A DNA stretch of 48,106 nt from Psychrobacter sp. UBA6766 (GCF_002453355.1 NZ_DKGQ01000052.1:1-48106); one strand, 5' to 3'. Positions 24,698 to 34,216 are shown, numbered from the stretch's first letter. Notes: generated by a model not told the origin, from the letters alone. Made by a program: numbers and translations.

Positions 24698-26116
24698 ATG
24701 TCATCTACCCTGCCGCCAAGTGCGATGCCGCCCATCGATACTCGCTATGCTCGCATCATAGCGATCGCTTTGCCCGTATTATTGGCCAACCTTGCGATGC
24801 CGCTACAAAGCGTCATTGATACAGCGATTGTCGGTAATATGAATGACACCGCTAAGCTTGCTGGGATGGGTTTGGCCATACAACTGCTGTCCTTAATACT
24901 GGTGAGCTTTAACTTTTTGCAATATGCGTCATCTGGACTATCCGCCCAAGCATTGGGTCAGCTGGCTAATAAAGATGACCCCAATAGTGCGTTAGCAAAT
25001 ACGTCCTATTCAGCGCAATCACCGCTTTTGTCGATTTTGCAACGGGCTTTATTATTGGCATTTATGATTGGCGCGATTCTGCTTATCGCAAAACCTTGGT
25101 TAATTGATTTTGGTTTGCAAGCGCTTTCCGCCAATCCTGCTAGTGGCAGCGCGGCAAAGACTTATTTAGATGTACGTTTTTGGGGCGTCATCGCTGAGCT
25201 GATGAACTTTGCATTTATTGGCTGGTTTGCGGGTCAAGGTAAAACCCGCTATATGCTCTATCAGCAAGGTTTTATTGCCATTCTTAATATTATTCTGACC
25301 TTGTTTTTTGTTTACGTGATGCAGATGGGCTTGGTTGGGGTGGCGCTAGGGACGACGATTGCGTTTTGGCTCGGCGTAGCGTTGGCATTGTGGTTAAGTC
25401 ACCGACATTTGCAAGTGTCCTGGCGAGCATTACTGACTGCTGACAAACGACATTTTACTAAAGAAAAAATACTTAGGCTATTTTCATTAAATAAAGACAT
25501 CTTTATTCGCACGCTAATTTTAACGTTAAGCTTTGCTTGGATTACCCGTCTTTCTGCGCAAAGTGGCGATGTGATACTGGCTGCCAATGCTATCTTGTTG
25601 CAAGTATTAAGCATTTCAGCCTTTGCCCTTGATGGCGTGGCAGTTTCCGCAGAAACTTTAAGCGGACAAGCAGCGGGGCGACGCGATTGGCCAGGATTTC
25701 GTACTATTATTAAACGCACAGGTGTTGTCAGCTACGGACTTGCCTTAATGCTAAGCGCCATATGGTGGCTTGCGATGCCGACTTATTTGCAATTTATGAC
25801 CAATATTGAACCAGTCTTTGCGCTGGCGTATGACTACCATCTTTATGCCGTGCTACTACCCATTGTTGGCGTTGGCGCTTATTGGCTCGATGGAATATTT
25901 TTTGGTTTAACGGCAGGTAACGTCATTCGTAATGCCGCTCTGATATTAGCAGCCCTCTTTTTTCCACTGAGTTGGTTACTCTACCAACGATGGGATATGA
26001 CGGGCATCTGGTTAAGCGTTTGGTGCTTGCTATTATTAAGGTTAATGATTCTCGGCGGGTTTTTATACCGCGCCCAGCAGACAGACCACTATGAAAAATT
26101 TCAGCCTAAAACCTAG
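24698..26116 (+). CDS. MATE-family multidrug efflux transporter (DinF-like)
   Basis: A 472-residue protein with about twelve hydrophobic spans, typical of MATE exporters that swap Na+ or H+ for organic cations. The N-terminal half begins IIAIALPVLLANLAMPLQSVIDTAIVGN, the MATE signature; EAVS-like VSAETLSGQAAGRRDW in the second half fits the DinF/NorM type. I use ATG 24698; a TTG 51 bp upstream is possible. No strong ribosome-binding site is visible at either. It is a single-gene unit after the secF terminator. Substrate cannot be predicted. Confidence 0.88.
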   Translation: MSSTLPPSAMPPIDTRYARIIAIALPVLLANLAMPLQSVIDTAIVGNMNDTAKLAGMGLAIQLLSLILVSFNFLQYASSGLSAQALGQLANKDDPNSALANTSYSAQSPLLSILQRALLLAFMIGAILLIAKPWLIDFGLQALSANPASGSAAKTYLDVRFWGVIAELMNFAFIGWFAGQGKTRYMLYQQGFIAILNIILTLFFVYVMQMGLVGVALGTTIAFWLGVALALWLSHRHLQVSWRALLTADKRHFTKEKILRLFSLNKDIFIRTLILTLSFAWITRLSAQSGDVILAANAILLQVLSISAFALDGVAVSAETLSGQAAGRRDWPGFRTIIKRTGVVSYGLALMLSAIWWLAMPTYLQFMTNIEPVFALAYDYHLYAVLLPIVGVGAYWLDGIFFGLTAGNVIRNAALILAALFFPLSWLLYQRWDMTGIWLSVWCLLLLRLMILGGFLYRAQQTDHYEKFQPKT

Positions 26117-26314
26117 GCTTTAAAACTATAGTCGATTCATTTTAGAAGCGCTACAGTGCTACTGATATAAATTTTCCTTGCTTGCTGCTATCGCAGAGGC
26201 TACGAAAAATTCATCCTAGTAGCACACGATTATTAACGTAGCGATTTTATTTCGAACTTACTATATTGGGCTAAGACAATGTTTGTGTTATTGGCTTTAA
26301 GAAGAAAATTGCAT

Positions 26315-26342
26315 ATAAATGATAAATGATAAATGATAAATG
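26315..26342. repeat. Four tandem copies of a 7-bp repeat upstream of azlC
   Basis: ATAAATG is repeated four times without mismatch, ending 31 bp before the azlC GTG. Such a perfect short repeat is prone to slipped-strand copy-number change. Confidence 0.85.
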
Positions 26343-26373
26343 AAAACTAAAGCATGAAAAATTAGGATGTCAC

Positions 26374-27102
26374 GTGAACACTCAATCAAATGAGATAAAT
26401 CAGCATCAAGCTCAACGCTATCAGTGGGTGGAAGGTTTTAAAAAAAGCTTAGCAGTTGCCATGGGATATTTGCCAGCAGGAATTGCTTTTGGTGTGCTGG
26501 CCCAAGTAGCTGGTGTGCCAGTTTGGGCAACCATTATGCTGAGTATCGTTTTATACGCAGGTGCAGCGCAATACGCCTGTTTACCGATGCTAAGTGCTGG
26601 GTTACCAATTGGCAATATCGCAACCAATATTGCGGCGATTAATTTACGCCATGTTTTTTATGGTATGCCATTACTAAAATATCTGCCAAAAAATAAAATA
26701 GCCAAAACTTATTGTTTATTTGCCCTCACCGATGAGACCTTTTCGGTGATGACAAGTTTGCCAAATGAATCGCGGCAATCATTGATACTGCCTATTAGCT
26801 TGTTTAACCAAAGTTGGTGGGTTCTCGCAAGCGCTATTGGCGTGCTAATCGGTAGCGCGCTCAGTGATTTGGTACCGCATTTAGATTTTGCTTTGGTCTG
26901 TCTGTTTGCCATTTTGGCCTATGAGCAGTTTCAAAGCATCAAGCGTTATTTTCCGATTGGCATTGCTGTGGTTGCTTTGATTATTGCGTCGTTATTTACC
27001 AGCAGTTGGTTATTATTAATGGCGATTACGATTTGTATGCTGATGATTTTAGCCCGTGGTTTTTGGACAAATCCAATCACGGCGGGAGGCGGTCATGAAT
27101 AG
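26374..27102 (+). CDS. azlC: Branched-chain amino acid exporter, large subunit (AzlC family)
   Basis: A 242-residue membrane protein of the AzlC/YgaZ (LIV-E) family. The hallmark segment AVAMGYLPAGIAFGVLAQVAGVPVWATI is followed by YAGAAQYACLPML and NLRHVFYGMPLL, and about seven hydrophobic spans in all. With AzlD/YgaH it exports valine, leucine, isoleucine and possibly methionine. Start is GTG 26374 after an AGGATG site. It overlaps azlD by 8 nt, so the two are co-translated. A 7-bp x4 tandem repeat lies in its leader. Confidence 0.92.
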   Translation: MNTQSNEINQHQAQRYQWVEGFKKSLAVAMGYLPAGIAFGVLAQVAGVPVWATIMLSIVLYAGAAQYACLPMLSAGLPIGNIATNIAAINLRHVFYGMPLLKYLPKNKIAKTYCLFALTDETFSVMTSLPNESRQSLILPISLFNQSWWVLASAIGVLIGSALSDLVPHLDFALVCLFAILAYEQFQSIKRYFPIGIAVVALIIASLFTSSWLLLMAITICMLMILARGFWTNPITAGGGHE

Positions 27103-27466
27103 TAGTTATCTGATTATGGCAACGTTTGCAATGGCAGCAGTGACGTTTATTACTCGCGCCCTTCCCGCCTTAATACCAAAAAAGGTGCTGGATACGCCTT
27201 GGCTGCATCGGTTAAATGAAAGTCTGCCGCTGTCAGTAATGGTTTTATTAGTTTTAACCAGCCTTTCCTATCAAGGTTTATCAAAAAGCTTTGGTTTGAA
27301 TGGAGGTCTAAACAGTGCTGAAGTACATTTATTTATAGCGCAAATTGGGGCGTTATTATTGGTGCTACTTATTTATCATCTGAGCCGTCAATTACTCGTC
27401 AGCATGATAGTTGGTATCGCTGCGATTAATGGTTTGTTATGGCTGTTTACTCATTTTTTAAGTTGA
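27095..27466 (+). CDS. azlD: Branched-chain amino acid exporter, small subunit (AzlD family)
   Basis: A 123-residue protein with three to four membrane spans, typical of AzlD/YgaH, the obligate partner of AzlC. Conserved VTFITRALPALIP near the N-terminus and the mid-protein LPLSVMVLLVLTSLSY. I chose ATG 27095, preceded by GGGAGG, overlapping the end of azlC; the longer upstream frame lies wholly inside azlC. Ends before a shared bidirectional terminator. Confidence 0.92.
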   Translation: MNSSYLIMATFAMAAVTFITRALPALIPKKVLDTPWLHRLNESLPLSVMVLLVLTSLSYQGLSKSFGLNGGLNSAEVHLFIAQIGALLLVLLIYHLSRQLLVSMIVGIAAINGLLWLFTHFLS

Positions 27467-27504
27467 TTGAACGTTAAAGGTTTATTGCGTTTATTTGTGC
27501 CAAT

Positions 27505-27539
27505 AAAAAGGCTGGAATCATTAAGAATCCAGCCTTTTT
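27505..27539. terminator. Bidirectional terminator between azlD and purF
   Basis: Perfect 12-bp stem AAAAAGGCTGGA / TCCAGCCTTTTT with an 11-nt loop, between convergent genes. Confidence 0.9.
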
Positions 27540-27593
27540 ACGTTTTAAAATGTGTTTAGTCTATAACACTAAACTCATCAAATATTCGGCCAT

Positions 27594-29129
27594 TTAAAGC
27601 TCTTCTACGCCCATCATATCTACTGGAGTATCAGCAACGATTTGTACACCTTTTTTGCCAATTTTGGCCGTATCATTACGTTGCTCTTGCAGATGATCGA
27701 GATACGCTTCATTGATTTGCCCAGTGATATAGCAACCGTTGAATACGGCACAATCAAAGCCTTCAACCTTGCTATGTTTGGTGTCTTTTACGGCTTCAAT
27801 CAAATCGTCCAAATCTTGAAAAATCAAGCGGTCAGCTCCAATAATCTCGCGCACTTCTTCGACGCTATGACCTGAGGCAATAAGCTCGCTACGCACAGGC
27901 ATATCGATACCATAGACGTTTGGATATTTAACTGGCGGCGCAGCACTGGCAAAAAAGACCTTACGAGCGCCAGCATCACGCGCCATTTGGATAATTTCAT
28001 GACACGTGGTCCCACGAACAATTGAGTCATCAACCAACAGTACGTTTTTACCTTTAAACTCAAGTGGCACCGCGCTTAATTTTTGACGGACCGATTTTTT
28101 ACGTTGCTGCTGGCCTGGCATGATAAAGGTTCGACCGATATAACGGTTTTTCATAAACCCTTCACGGTATTTTACATTCATCTTTAATGCCAGCTCCATC
28201 GCTGAGGTGCGCGAAGTATCAGGAATAGGAATGACCACATCGATATCGTGATCCTCACCCCATTCTGCAAGGATTTTATCGGCCAGCTTTTCACCCATAC
28301 GTAGGCGCGATTTATAAACCGAGATGTTATCCATAATAGAATCAGGGCGGGCAAAGTACACATACTCAAAGATACAAGGCGTGTATTCTTTTTGCTCAAC
28401 GCACTGATGTGTATGCAATTGATGGTCTAAATCAATAAAAATAGCTTCGCCCGGTTTGACGTCGCGGACAATACTAAAGCCTGAACCAGTTAATGCCACT
28501 GACTCTGAAGCGACCATATATTCTGTACCGCCGTTGGCTGCCATGCGTTTACCAAAAATCAGCGGACGGATACCGTTTGGATCACGGAAAGCTAGCAAAC
28601 CATGGCCAGTAACGAGGGCAACCACACCGTAAGCGCCTTCAATGCGGCTATAAACCGCTGTGACTGCTTCAAAGATATCAGCAGGCGTCGGATGGGTATT
28701 ATCTATATTTTGCATTTCATGCGCAAGCACGTTTAGCAAGACTTCAGAATCTGAGTCAGTATTAAGGTGACGGCGATCTTCTTGATAAAGTGATTTTGCC
28801 AAACTCTCAGCGTTGGTTAAATTACCATTGTGGGCAAGTGTAATACCATAAGGCGAGTTGACGTAAAAAGGCTGAGCCTCAGCACTACTCGAGGTACCAG
28901 CGGTCGGATAACGAACATGACCGATACCAAATTTTCCCACCAGCTTTACCATGTGACGATTCATAAACACGTCACGTACCATGCCATTTTCTTTTCGTAA
29001 ATAAAGACGCCCATCCTGTAAAGTCACAATACCGGCCGCATCTTGCCCTCGATGCTGCAACATGGTTAAGGCATCATAAAGAATTTGGTTGACCGGCTCA
29101 TGAGCTGCGACCCCAACGACTCCACACAT
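27594..29129 (-). CDS. purF: Amidophosphoribosyltransferase (glutamine PRPP amidotransferase)
   Basis: A 511-residue enzyme catalysing the first committed step of purine synthesis, PRPP plus glutamine to phosphoribosylamine. The N-terminal Ntn-type glutaminase starts MCGVVGVAAH, where Cys2 becomes the nucleophile. The C-terminal phosphoribosyltransferase domain has the PRPP loop VLLVDDSIVRGTT and the FMKNRYIGRTFI motif. Length matches the E. coli enzyme (505). cvpA lies 226 bp upstream in the conserved cvpA-purF order. No iron-sulfur cysteines of the Bacillus type are apparent. Confidence 0.96.
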   Translation of the reverse strand: MCGVVGVAAHEPVNQILYDALTMLQHRGQDAAGIVTLQDGRLYLRKENGMVRDVFMNRHMVKLVGKFGIGHVRYPTAGTSSSAEAQPFYVNSPYGITLAHNGNLTNAESLAKSLYQEDRRHLNTDSDSEVLLNVLAHEMQNIDNTHPTPADIFEAVTAVYSRIEGAYGVVALVTGHGLLAFRDPNGIRPLIFGKRMAANGGTEYMVASESVALTGSGFSIVRDVKPGEAIFIDLDHQLHTHQCVEQKEYTPCIFEYVYFARPDSIMDNISVYKSRLRMGEKLADKILAEWGEDHDIDVVIPIPDTSRTSAMELALKMNVKYREGFMKNRYIGRTFIMPGQQQRKKSVRQKLSAVPLEFKGKNVLLVDDSIVRGTTCHEIIQMARDAGARKVFFASAAPPVKYPNVYGIDMPVRSELIASGHSVEEVREIIGADRLIFQDLDDLIEAVKDTKHSKVEGFDCAVFNGCYITGQINEAYLDHLQEQRNDTAKIGKKGVQIVADTPVDMMGVEEL

Positions 29130-29355
29130 AGTTGTATCCTATTTTGTACTGCACATTGATAACACAATAACGACACAGTAGCTGACAGAGCTTTTGATGT
29201 GCTGCCTGCCATTTGCCGTAAAGCTGACGATTTTGCTAAGAATAACTTCTTACGGGTAATAGATAAGGCTGATTATCCGTAAGACAAGTTAATGATGATA
29301 AATAGAAGTGTATTTTACGAATATTAAAGACGCTTGAATAGCTTTTTGTGAACGT

Positions 29356-29853
29356 TTATGACTGATTAACTTGATCCCAAGCCAAGCCAAACATATCTGA
29401 AACCAGCGCTTTACCCATTGGCGCATACGGCAATAATTCAGGCGCAAGCACCGAGGTTTCCCATTGCGGCATTTGTACCAATAACGGCGCACTAACGCTA
29501 AGAATCACCAAGACCATTAAAACGTTTTTTGCCGCTCCAAGTACGCCGCCGGCCATTTTATCAAGCACACCAAGACGTAAGGTTTTGAGAACGCCTGAAA
29601 ATACGAACGCAACTAAGTGCATAATAGCTAAAATAGCAATCACAATGACTAAAAAGGCCATCGCCATTTGCAAGACAGGATTTTGTACGATACCTGATAA
29701 CTGCGGCGCTACTGAACCTGCCAAGCGCGTTGCAGCAATGAGCGCAATAAACCAACCAATCAAACCGACAGCTGTTTTAATCAAACCTACCTGAAAACCA
29801 CGCCATAAGCCAATCAAAACAACAACAGCAATCACAATGTCTAAACCACTCAT
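29356..29853 (-). CDS. cvpA: CvpA family inner-membrane protein
   Basis: A 165-residue membrane protein with four hydrophobic spans, the usual CvpA layout: LDIVIAVVVLIGLWRGFQVGLIKTA at the start, then VGLIGWFIALIAATRLAG and FSGVLKTLRLGVLDKMAGGVLGAAKNVLMVLVIL. CvpA is needed for colicin V production in E. coli and affects envelope robustness; its biochemical role is not settled. It precedes purF as in many proteobacteria, and pyrD lies 70 bp upstream, grouping purine and pyrimidine genes. Confidence 0.92.
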   Translation of the reverse strand: MSGLDIVIAVVVLIGLWRGFQVGLIKTAVGLIGWFIALIAATRLAGSVAPQLSGIVQNPVLQMAMAFLVIVIAILAIMHLVAFVFSGVLKTLRLGVLDKMAGGVLGAAKNVLMVLVILSVSAPLLVQMPQWETSVLAPELLPYAPMGKALVSDMFGLAWDQVNQS

Positions 29854-29923
29854 GTTTATCGCCTCATTTGCCTCTTATATTGGGTGTTTTTAGTAAATTT
29901 TAAAAGCATGAAGTCTTAAAGGC

Positions 29924-30958
29924 TTACCCTTCCATGGCATCATAATAGCCACCGATGGATTGAATACAAGACTGTACTAGCCCTGGGCCTTTATAAATAA
30001 GCCCTGAATAGAGCTGCACCAAATCTGCACCTGCTTCGATTTTTTTAACGGCTTTGGCACCACTATCAATACCGCCAACACCAATCAACGCTACCTTACC
30101 ATCCAACTGATCGGAGAATTGTTGTAAAATTTGCGTACTAATGTGGCTGATCGGACGACCAGATAGACCGCCTGTTTGGTCACCATCGGGCAAATCTTCG
30201 ACACCCACACGGCTCAACGTGGTATTAGTGGCAATCAAACCATCTATCTCAAAGTCCAGCAACTGCTGGGAAATATAATCGACTTGTAATGGGTCTAAAT
30301 CGGGGGCGACTTTTAATACCAAAGGCACATAAAAACCATATTCGGTTGCCAGCTGATTGTGACGATTTTTAATGGTATCTAATAGTTGGGTTAACGCTTC
30401 ACCACTTTGTAGGTCACGTAAATTTTTGGTATTCGGCGAGGAGATATTCACGGTAATATAAGACGCATGCGGATAGACACGCTCTAAGCAATAGACGTAA
30501 TCATCAGCCGCATTTTCAACTGGCGTGACAGCATTTTTACCAATATTGATGCCGATATTGCCTTGGTATTTACAGCGCTTGACGTTTTCAATCAGGTAAT
30601 CAACGCCTTCATTATTAAAGCCCATGCGGTTAATTATGGCATCGGCCTGCTTGATTCTAAATAGTCTCGGTCTGTCATTGCCAACTTGCGGCTTTGGCGT
30701 GACCGTGCCTACTTCGATAAAACCAAATCCCAACTCTGCTAGCGCATCGATATAATCGCCGTTTTTATCCAAGCCGGCGGCAAGCCCAACGGGATTGGCA
30801 AACTGTAGTCCCATACAGTCGGTTGGCTGCATTGATTGACCGTAGACTAAGCCCAACACACGTGCTTTATGAGCTTTATCTAATAAAGATAAAGTCATCT
30901 CATGCGCGTGCTCAGGGTCCATATTAAATAAAAAAGGGCGAAGTAAGGCATAAGACAT
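29924..30958 (-). CDS. pyrD: Dihydroorotate dehydrogenase (quinone), class 2
   Basis: A 344-residue membrane-associated FMN enzyme that oxidises dihydroorotate to orotate with quinone in pyrimidine synthesis. The N-terminal amphipathic helix (SYALLRPFLFNMDPEHAHEMTL) marks class 2. Core motifs are PVGLAAGLDKNGDYIDAL, FIEVGTVTPKPQ, INRMGFNNEG, VNISSPNTKNLR, in which the catalytic Ser lies, and the FMN-binding LIGVGGIDSGAKA near the end. Length matches E. coli PyrD (336). It is followed by cvpA 70 bp downstream. Confidence 0.96.
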   Translation of the reverse strand: MSYALLRPFLFNMDPEHAHEMTLSLLDKAHKARVLGLVYGQSMQPTDCMGLQFANPVGLAAGLDKNGDYIDALAELGFGFIEVGTVTPKPQVGNDRPRLFRIKQADAIINRMGFNNEGVDYLIENVKRCKYQGNIGINIGKNAVTPVENAADDYVYCLERVYPHASYITVNISSPNTKNLRDLQSGEALTQLLDTIKNRHNQLATEYGFYVPLVLKVAPDLDPLQVDYISQQLLDFEIDGLIATNTTLSRVGVEDLPDGDQTGGLSGRPISHISTQILQQFSDQLDGKVALIGVGGIDSGAKAVKKIEAGADLVQLYSGLIYKGPGLVQSCIQSIGGYYDAMEG

Positions 30959-31195
30959 AGTAATGACAGACCCTGCTTAAAAAGAAATGGAAATAACAAG
31001 AACGAAAGGCGCCAAGCGCTGCGATTATATCAGCTTAACTGAAATAAGACCAAAGTTTCATAGATTAATTCACGACATTAAATACGAATAAATCGTCGTT
31101 AATTCTGTAAATTGATGACACGCCCTCGTTAAAAAGCCAATATCAGAAAGCATTTTTATTCGTATTTATTGCTTATTGATGCCTATATTTTTAGG

Positions 31196-31621
31196 TTAAG
31201 GAACAGGGCGGCCATCGGTGAGCGCTATCCAACCGCGTACAATACGGTACAGATGCCAAATAAAAGTAAAACCCATGATAATAAAGCCTACGCTCGCCAA
31301 TAATACTGATACGATGGCAATATTACCACTGTCGGCGAACATGCCCACACCAAAACCACCTAAAGCGAACGTGACGATAAGCACGCCAATAACAAACCAA
31401 ACAATACTGTACCAAAACGTCTTTATTTGCCAATCAAAATGGGTAGCCAGCCAAATGCCATCAGCATCGCGGCGTTTGGCATAATTCATAAAAATAGGCA
31501 CAATCCAAAGCAGGCCAGCTGTAAAATAGCTGAGTATATATAGCAGATAAGTGATGTGATTATAAGTCGTTAAAGAACGCCGCTTACTATCACTCATACC
31601 ATCATTTATATTGTTTATCAT
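31196..31621 (-). CDS. Small membrane protein, DUF4870-like
   Basis: A 141-residue protein with three hydrophobic spans: ITYLLYILSYFTAGLLWIVPIFMNY, FWYSIVWFVIGVLIVTFALGG and VSVLLASVGFIIMGFTFIWHLYRIVRG. The pattern (H-x-tyr-rich first span, IPIF-like turn, WIATHFDWQIKTFWY, terminal RIVRGWIALTDGRP) fits the uncharacterised DUF4870 group. ATG at 31621 follows AAAGAG; an ATG eight codons on (31597) is possible. Function unknown. It stands alone between pyrD and gspM. Confidence 0.75.
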   Translation of the reverse strand: MINNINDGMSDSKRRSLTTYNHITYLLYILSYFTAGLLWIVPIFMNYAKRRDADGIWLATHFDWQIKTFWYSIVWFVIGVLIVTFALGGFGVGMFADSGNIAIVSVLLASVGFIIMGFTFIWHLYRIVRGWIALTDGRPVP

Positions 31622-31741
31622 ACTGTTACTCTTTATATCAGGTGACTAATAGCTAATTCATCGTGACAGATAACTGGGTTTTCAATACGGCATACTTTAA
31701 AACATAAACCTTAATAAGCGTTAATGTAGCTAATAGGTACT

Positions 31742-32305
31742 TTAGGAACTCACTGTTGCCTGAACCTGAATTGCTTTGGTAACCGAATCTTGCTGCATTG
31801 ATAGTTGGGTAAATTGCCAACCTTGCTGCTGAAGTTTTCCAAGCGCGCTACTTACAACTGCTTGGCTTGGATGTGTAAAGCTCAATTGCACTGCATCGCC
31901 AGCCGCAACAACCTGAGCATCTACAATGCCCGAATTATTTAACAGCGCACTGACGCTGCTTGCAGGCGGCATAGCTACTTCGCCATCTGTCGAATTAGCA
32001 GCATTTAACGCATTATTATCAATATTACCCGCTTGGGCTCGCAGCCAAAAATAATCAGCCACCTGTTCTTGATAGTTACTTTTACTCTTACTTGCTGCCT
32101 GATGGATACTATAGCCACCATAACCACCGACAAATAGCAGCAAAAACGCCGATAATAATAGCAAAGCTAATTGGTCGCGAGCAGACAATGCTTGCCAGCG
32201 TGTCGTGAGCAGACTTTGATAGCCGTTCAGTCGCGCTGATAAGGTATCACTTGGAGTGCTAGCAAGGTTACTGTTACGTTTGCCAAAGCGCTGTAGTCTT
32301 TTCAT
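31742..32305 (-). CDS. gspM: Type II secretion system protein M
   Basis: A 187-residue bitopic protein typical of GspM: short cytosolic N-terminus, one membrane span (DQLALLLLSAFLLLFVGGYG at about 45-65), then a periplasmic ferredoxin-like domain with VSALLNNSGIVDAQVV and QLSFTHPSQAVVSSALGKLQQQGW. It pairs with GspL in the inner-membrane platform of the type II secretion machine. The start lies 2 bp after the gspL stop, so both are translated from one message. No other gsp gene is in the window, so the system is scattered in this genome. Confidence 0.88.
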   Translation of the reverse strand: MKRLQRFGKRNSNLASTPSDTLSARLNGYQSLLTTRWQALSARDQLALLLLSAFLLLFVGGYGGYSIHQAASKSKSNYQEQVADYFWLRAQAGNIDNNALNAANSTDGEVAMPPASSVSALLNNSGIVDAQVVAAGDAVQLSFTHPSQAVVSSALGKLQQQGWQFTQLSMQQDSVTKAIQVQATVSS

Positions 32306-32307
32306 GG

Positions 32308-33603
32308 TTACCCTTTATTGCTGACGCTGCTGCTACTGTCTACGACGTCAACGGTCACTTGACCGCTAAACTGCCCTTGCTCATTGCCGTTCACTTGCTC
32401 TAACTTAGCATTCAAACCTTGAGCAACAAGCGTATTAGTAAACTTATCCAGACTACCGCGGTCAGGCGCAATCAATGTAAAACTAAGCGCTGCAGGCTGC
32501 ATGACTAACGCTTGCGCTCGTAATGACGATTGTTTAATCAGAGGCGATATGCGCTCGAGTACCGCTATATGGGAAGAAGGTGCTTGACTATCACTGCGCA
32601 ATTTTGGTTGCAATTGCACTTGCAATTTCGTCCGTGTACTAAGTGGCTCATTAGGGAACCAAGACTGATACTGAACGGCAATCTCGGTTTTGGTTGCTGC
32701 CGTCGCCGCGTCATACTGATACCATTGCACCGCATCAGTCGCCATCTGCAATACCAATGCTGACAGCGCTACCATCATTGCTACTCGCAAATATGGCGAT
32801 AATTGCGAATCGGTTGACTTAATAAAGAAGTTCAGCGCATGACGCTCAGGATTCTCAAGTGGTTTAGGAGTAACGGCCAGCATGGTTAATAACAATTGAT
32901 GCTCCGCAATCATTGCTACTGTTTGGGTAAAGGCGCAGGCGTCAGTTTCAGACTTGGTTAAATCAATACCTTCACCCTCTAACTCATTAGCAATACCAGA
33001 AGCGCGACTAGAATTACTAATAGCGTCATCAATGGCTGGCAAAAGCAATACTTCGCTCAAATGTGGAAAACGCTCAAAGATTAGCGGCAAGTAACTGACT
33101 GCCATTCCTTGATGTAAGGATTGGCGCAGTAGCATGGTGTGGTTATCTTGGTACAATATGATTTGCTGCCCTGCGCCCTCTTCTGGCGTTGGCAATAGTA
33201 AAAAATCAGGTAGTAATGCCACGATGTTCATGCCAGCGAGCTTAGCGCTTTGCTGCCACGATTCGATATCGCTTTGAGCCAACGCATATAAGTGGTGGCT
33301 CGTATGCTCAGCCACTTGCCGAATGGCTAACTGCTCAACAGGCGTGAGAGAAGTCTCTTCAAATAGATACTGTTTACCGCTTAAGCCCAATTGTTTAAGC
33401 TGAGCAGTATTAAGCTCAGATTCTATTCGTAAGAAGTGGCTTGAGGGAAAATATAGACAAACTGATTTTTGACTATTGGTTTTATAGCTACCATAAATGT
33501 CATGTAACTGTTGCCAGCCGTCAATCAATTGCCATTGATTGATATCTTCATGCCAGACCGCTAATGGACTGTGCTGCGTTCTTAACCAAACGTGTAACAC
33601 CAA
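32308..33603 (-). CDS. gspL: Type II secretion system protein L
   Basis: A 431-residue GspL. Residues 1-260 form the cytosolic actin-like domain that binds the GspE ATPase (LFEETSLTPVEQLAIRQV, MNIVALLPDFLLLP); one span follows (LRVAMMVALSALVLQMATDAV); the periplasmic part (from about 300) is ferredoxin-like and partners GspM. An insert of acidic and Ser-rich residues lies around 195-225. Its upstream region contains two sets of degenerate tandem repeats. Located downstream of gpsA and sixA on the same strand. Confidence 0.88.
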   Translation of the reverse strand: MVLHVWLRTQHSPLAVWHEDINQWQLIDGWQQLHDIYGSYKTNSQKSVCLYFPSSHFLRIESELNTAQLKQLGLSGKQYLFEETSLTPVEQLAIRQVAEHTSHHLYALAQSDIESWQQSAKLAGMNIVALLPDFLLLPTPEEGAGQQIILYQDNHTMLLRQSLHQGMAVSYLPLIFERFPHLSEVLLLPAIDDAISNSSRASGIANELEGEGIDLTKSETDACAFTQTVAMIAEHQLLLTMLAVTPKPLENPERHALNFFIKSTDSQLSPYLRVAMMVALSALVLQMATDAVQWYQYDAATAATKTEIAVQYQSWFPNEPLSTRTKLQVQLQPKLRSDSQAPSSHIAVLERISPLIKQSSLRAQALVMQPAALSFTLIAPDRGSLDKFTNTLVAQGLNAKLEQVNGNEQGQFSGQVTVDVVDSSSSVSNKG

Positions 33604-33614
33604 ATGTGTCCTTA

Positions 33615-33672
33615 ATTATCAAAAATTATCAAAGCTGTTGTTTAAGGTTGTCGTTTAAAGCTATCGTTTATT
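33615..33672. repeat. Degenerate tandem repeats upstream of gspL
   Basis: Two 10-bp copies (ATTATCAAAA, ATTATCAAAG at 33615-33634) are followed by three 13-bp copies beginning GCTGTTGTTTAAG, GTTGTCGTTTAAA and GCTATCGTTTATT (33634-33672). They occupy the presumed gspL leader or promoter. Confidence 0.6.
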
Positions 33673-33757
33673 GACGCTTTTATTTATTAGTGCTGCGGTC
33701 TAGCAAAATTTAAATAATTTTATGAACGTCTCTATTATTGTTAGAATTTAATTGTTA

Positions 33758-34216
33758 CTAATAAGGCTGATCTGGGACAAAGCGATCTGTCTCGGTTGCC
33801 ATACCCGTCATCACAAAATCCATCTCAAATACGCGCGCTTCTGCCAAAGAGAACGGCTCAGGATAGTCACCCGTTAGTAGACCAGCAATATGAGCAACAA
33901 TAGACATATGACAGACGACCACGAGACATTCTGATTCAATATCACCAATATCAATAAGCGCCTGACGAGCATCGTCAGAAGGCGTGAGATTATCTTGGAT
34001 TTGTGACGGTACGTCAGGTGCACACGATTGTAAGGCAGCCAACGTCTGCTGCGCTCTTTTATAAGGACTGACGACAAAATAATCAGGTTGATAATGGGTG
34101 GAAATATATTCTGCCGTTTGCGTAGCTTGCTGCTGACCAAAATCAGTCAACTGACGCGCACTGTCTGGGCGCGTTTTATCTTCCGCTTGACCATGACGAA
34201 CTAAGATAACTTTCAT
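33758..34216 (-). CDS. sixA: Phosphohistidine phosphatase SixA
   Basis: A 152-residue member of the histidine phosphatase (phosphoglycerate mutase-like) family. The N-terminal RHG motif (VILVRHGQAE) carries the phospho-accepting His, and VVCHMSIVAHIAGLL supplies the second catalytic His. SixA removes phosphate from histidine phosphotransfer domains such as ArcB or the nitrogen PTS in E. coli. I chose ATG 34216 because AAGGTGG lies just before it; a GTG four codons upstream is itself part of that ribosome-binding site. It follows gpsA by about 90 bp. Confidence 0.9.
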   Translation of the reverse strand: MKVILVRHGQAEDKTRPDSARQLTDFGQQQATQTAEYISTHYQPDYFVVSPYKRAQQTLAALQSCAPDVPSQIQDNLTPSDDARQALIDIGDIESECLVVVCHMSIVAHIAGLLTGDYPEPFSLAEARVFEMDFVMTGMATETDRFVPDQPY

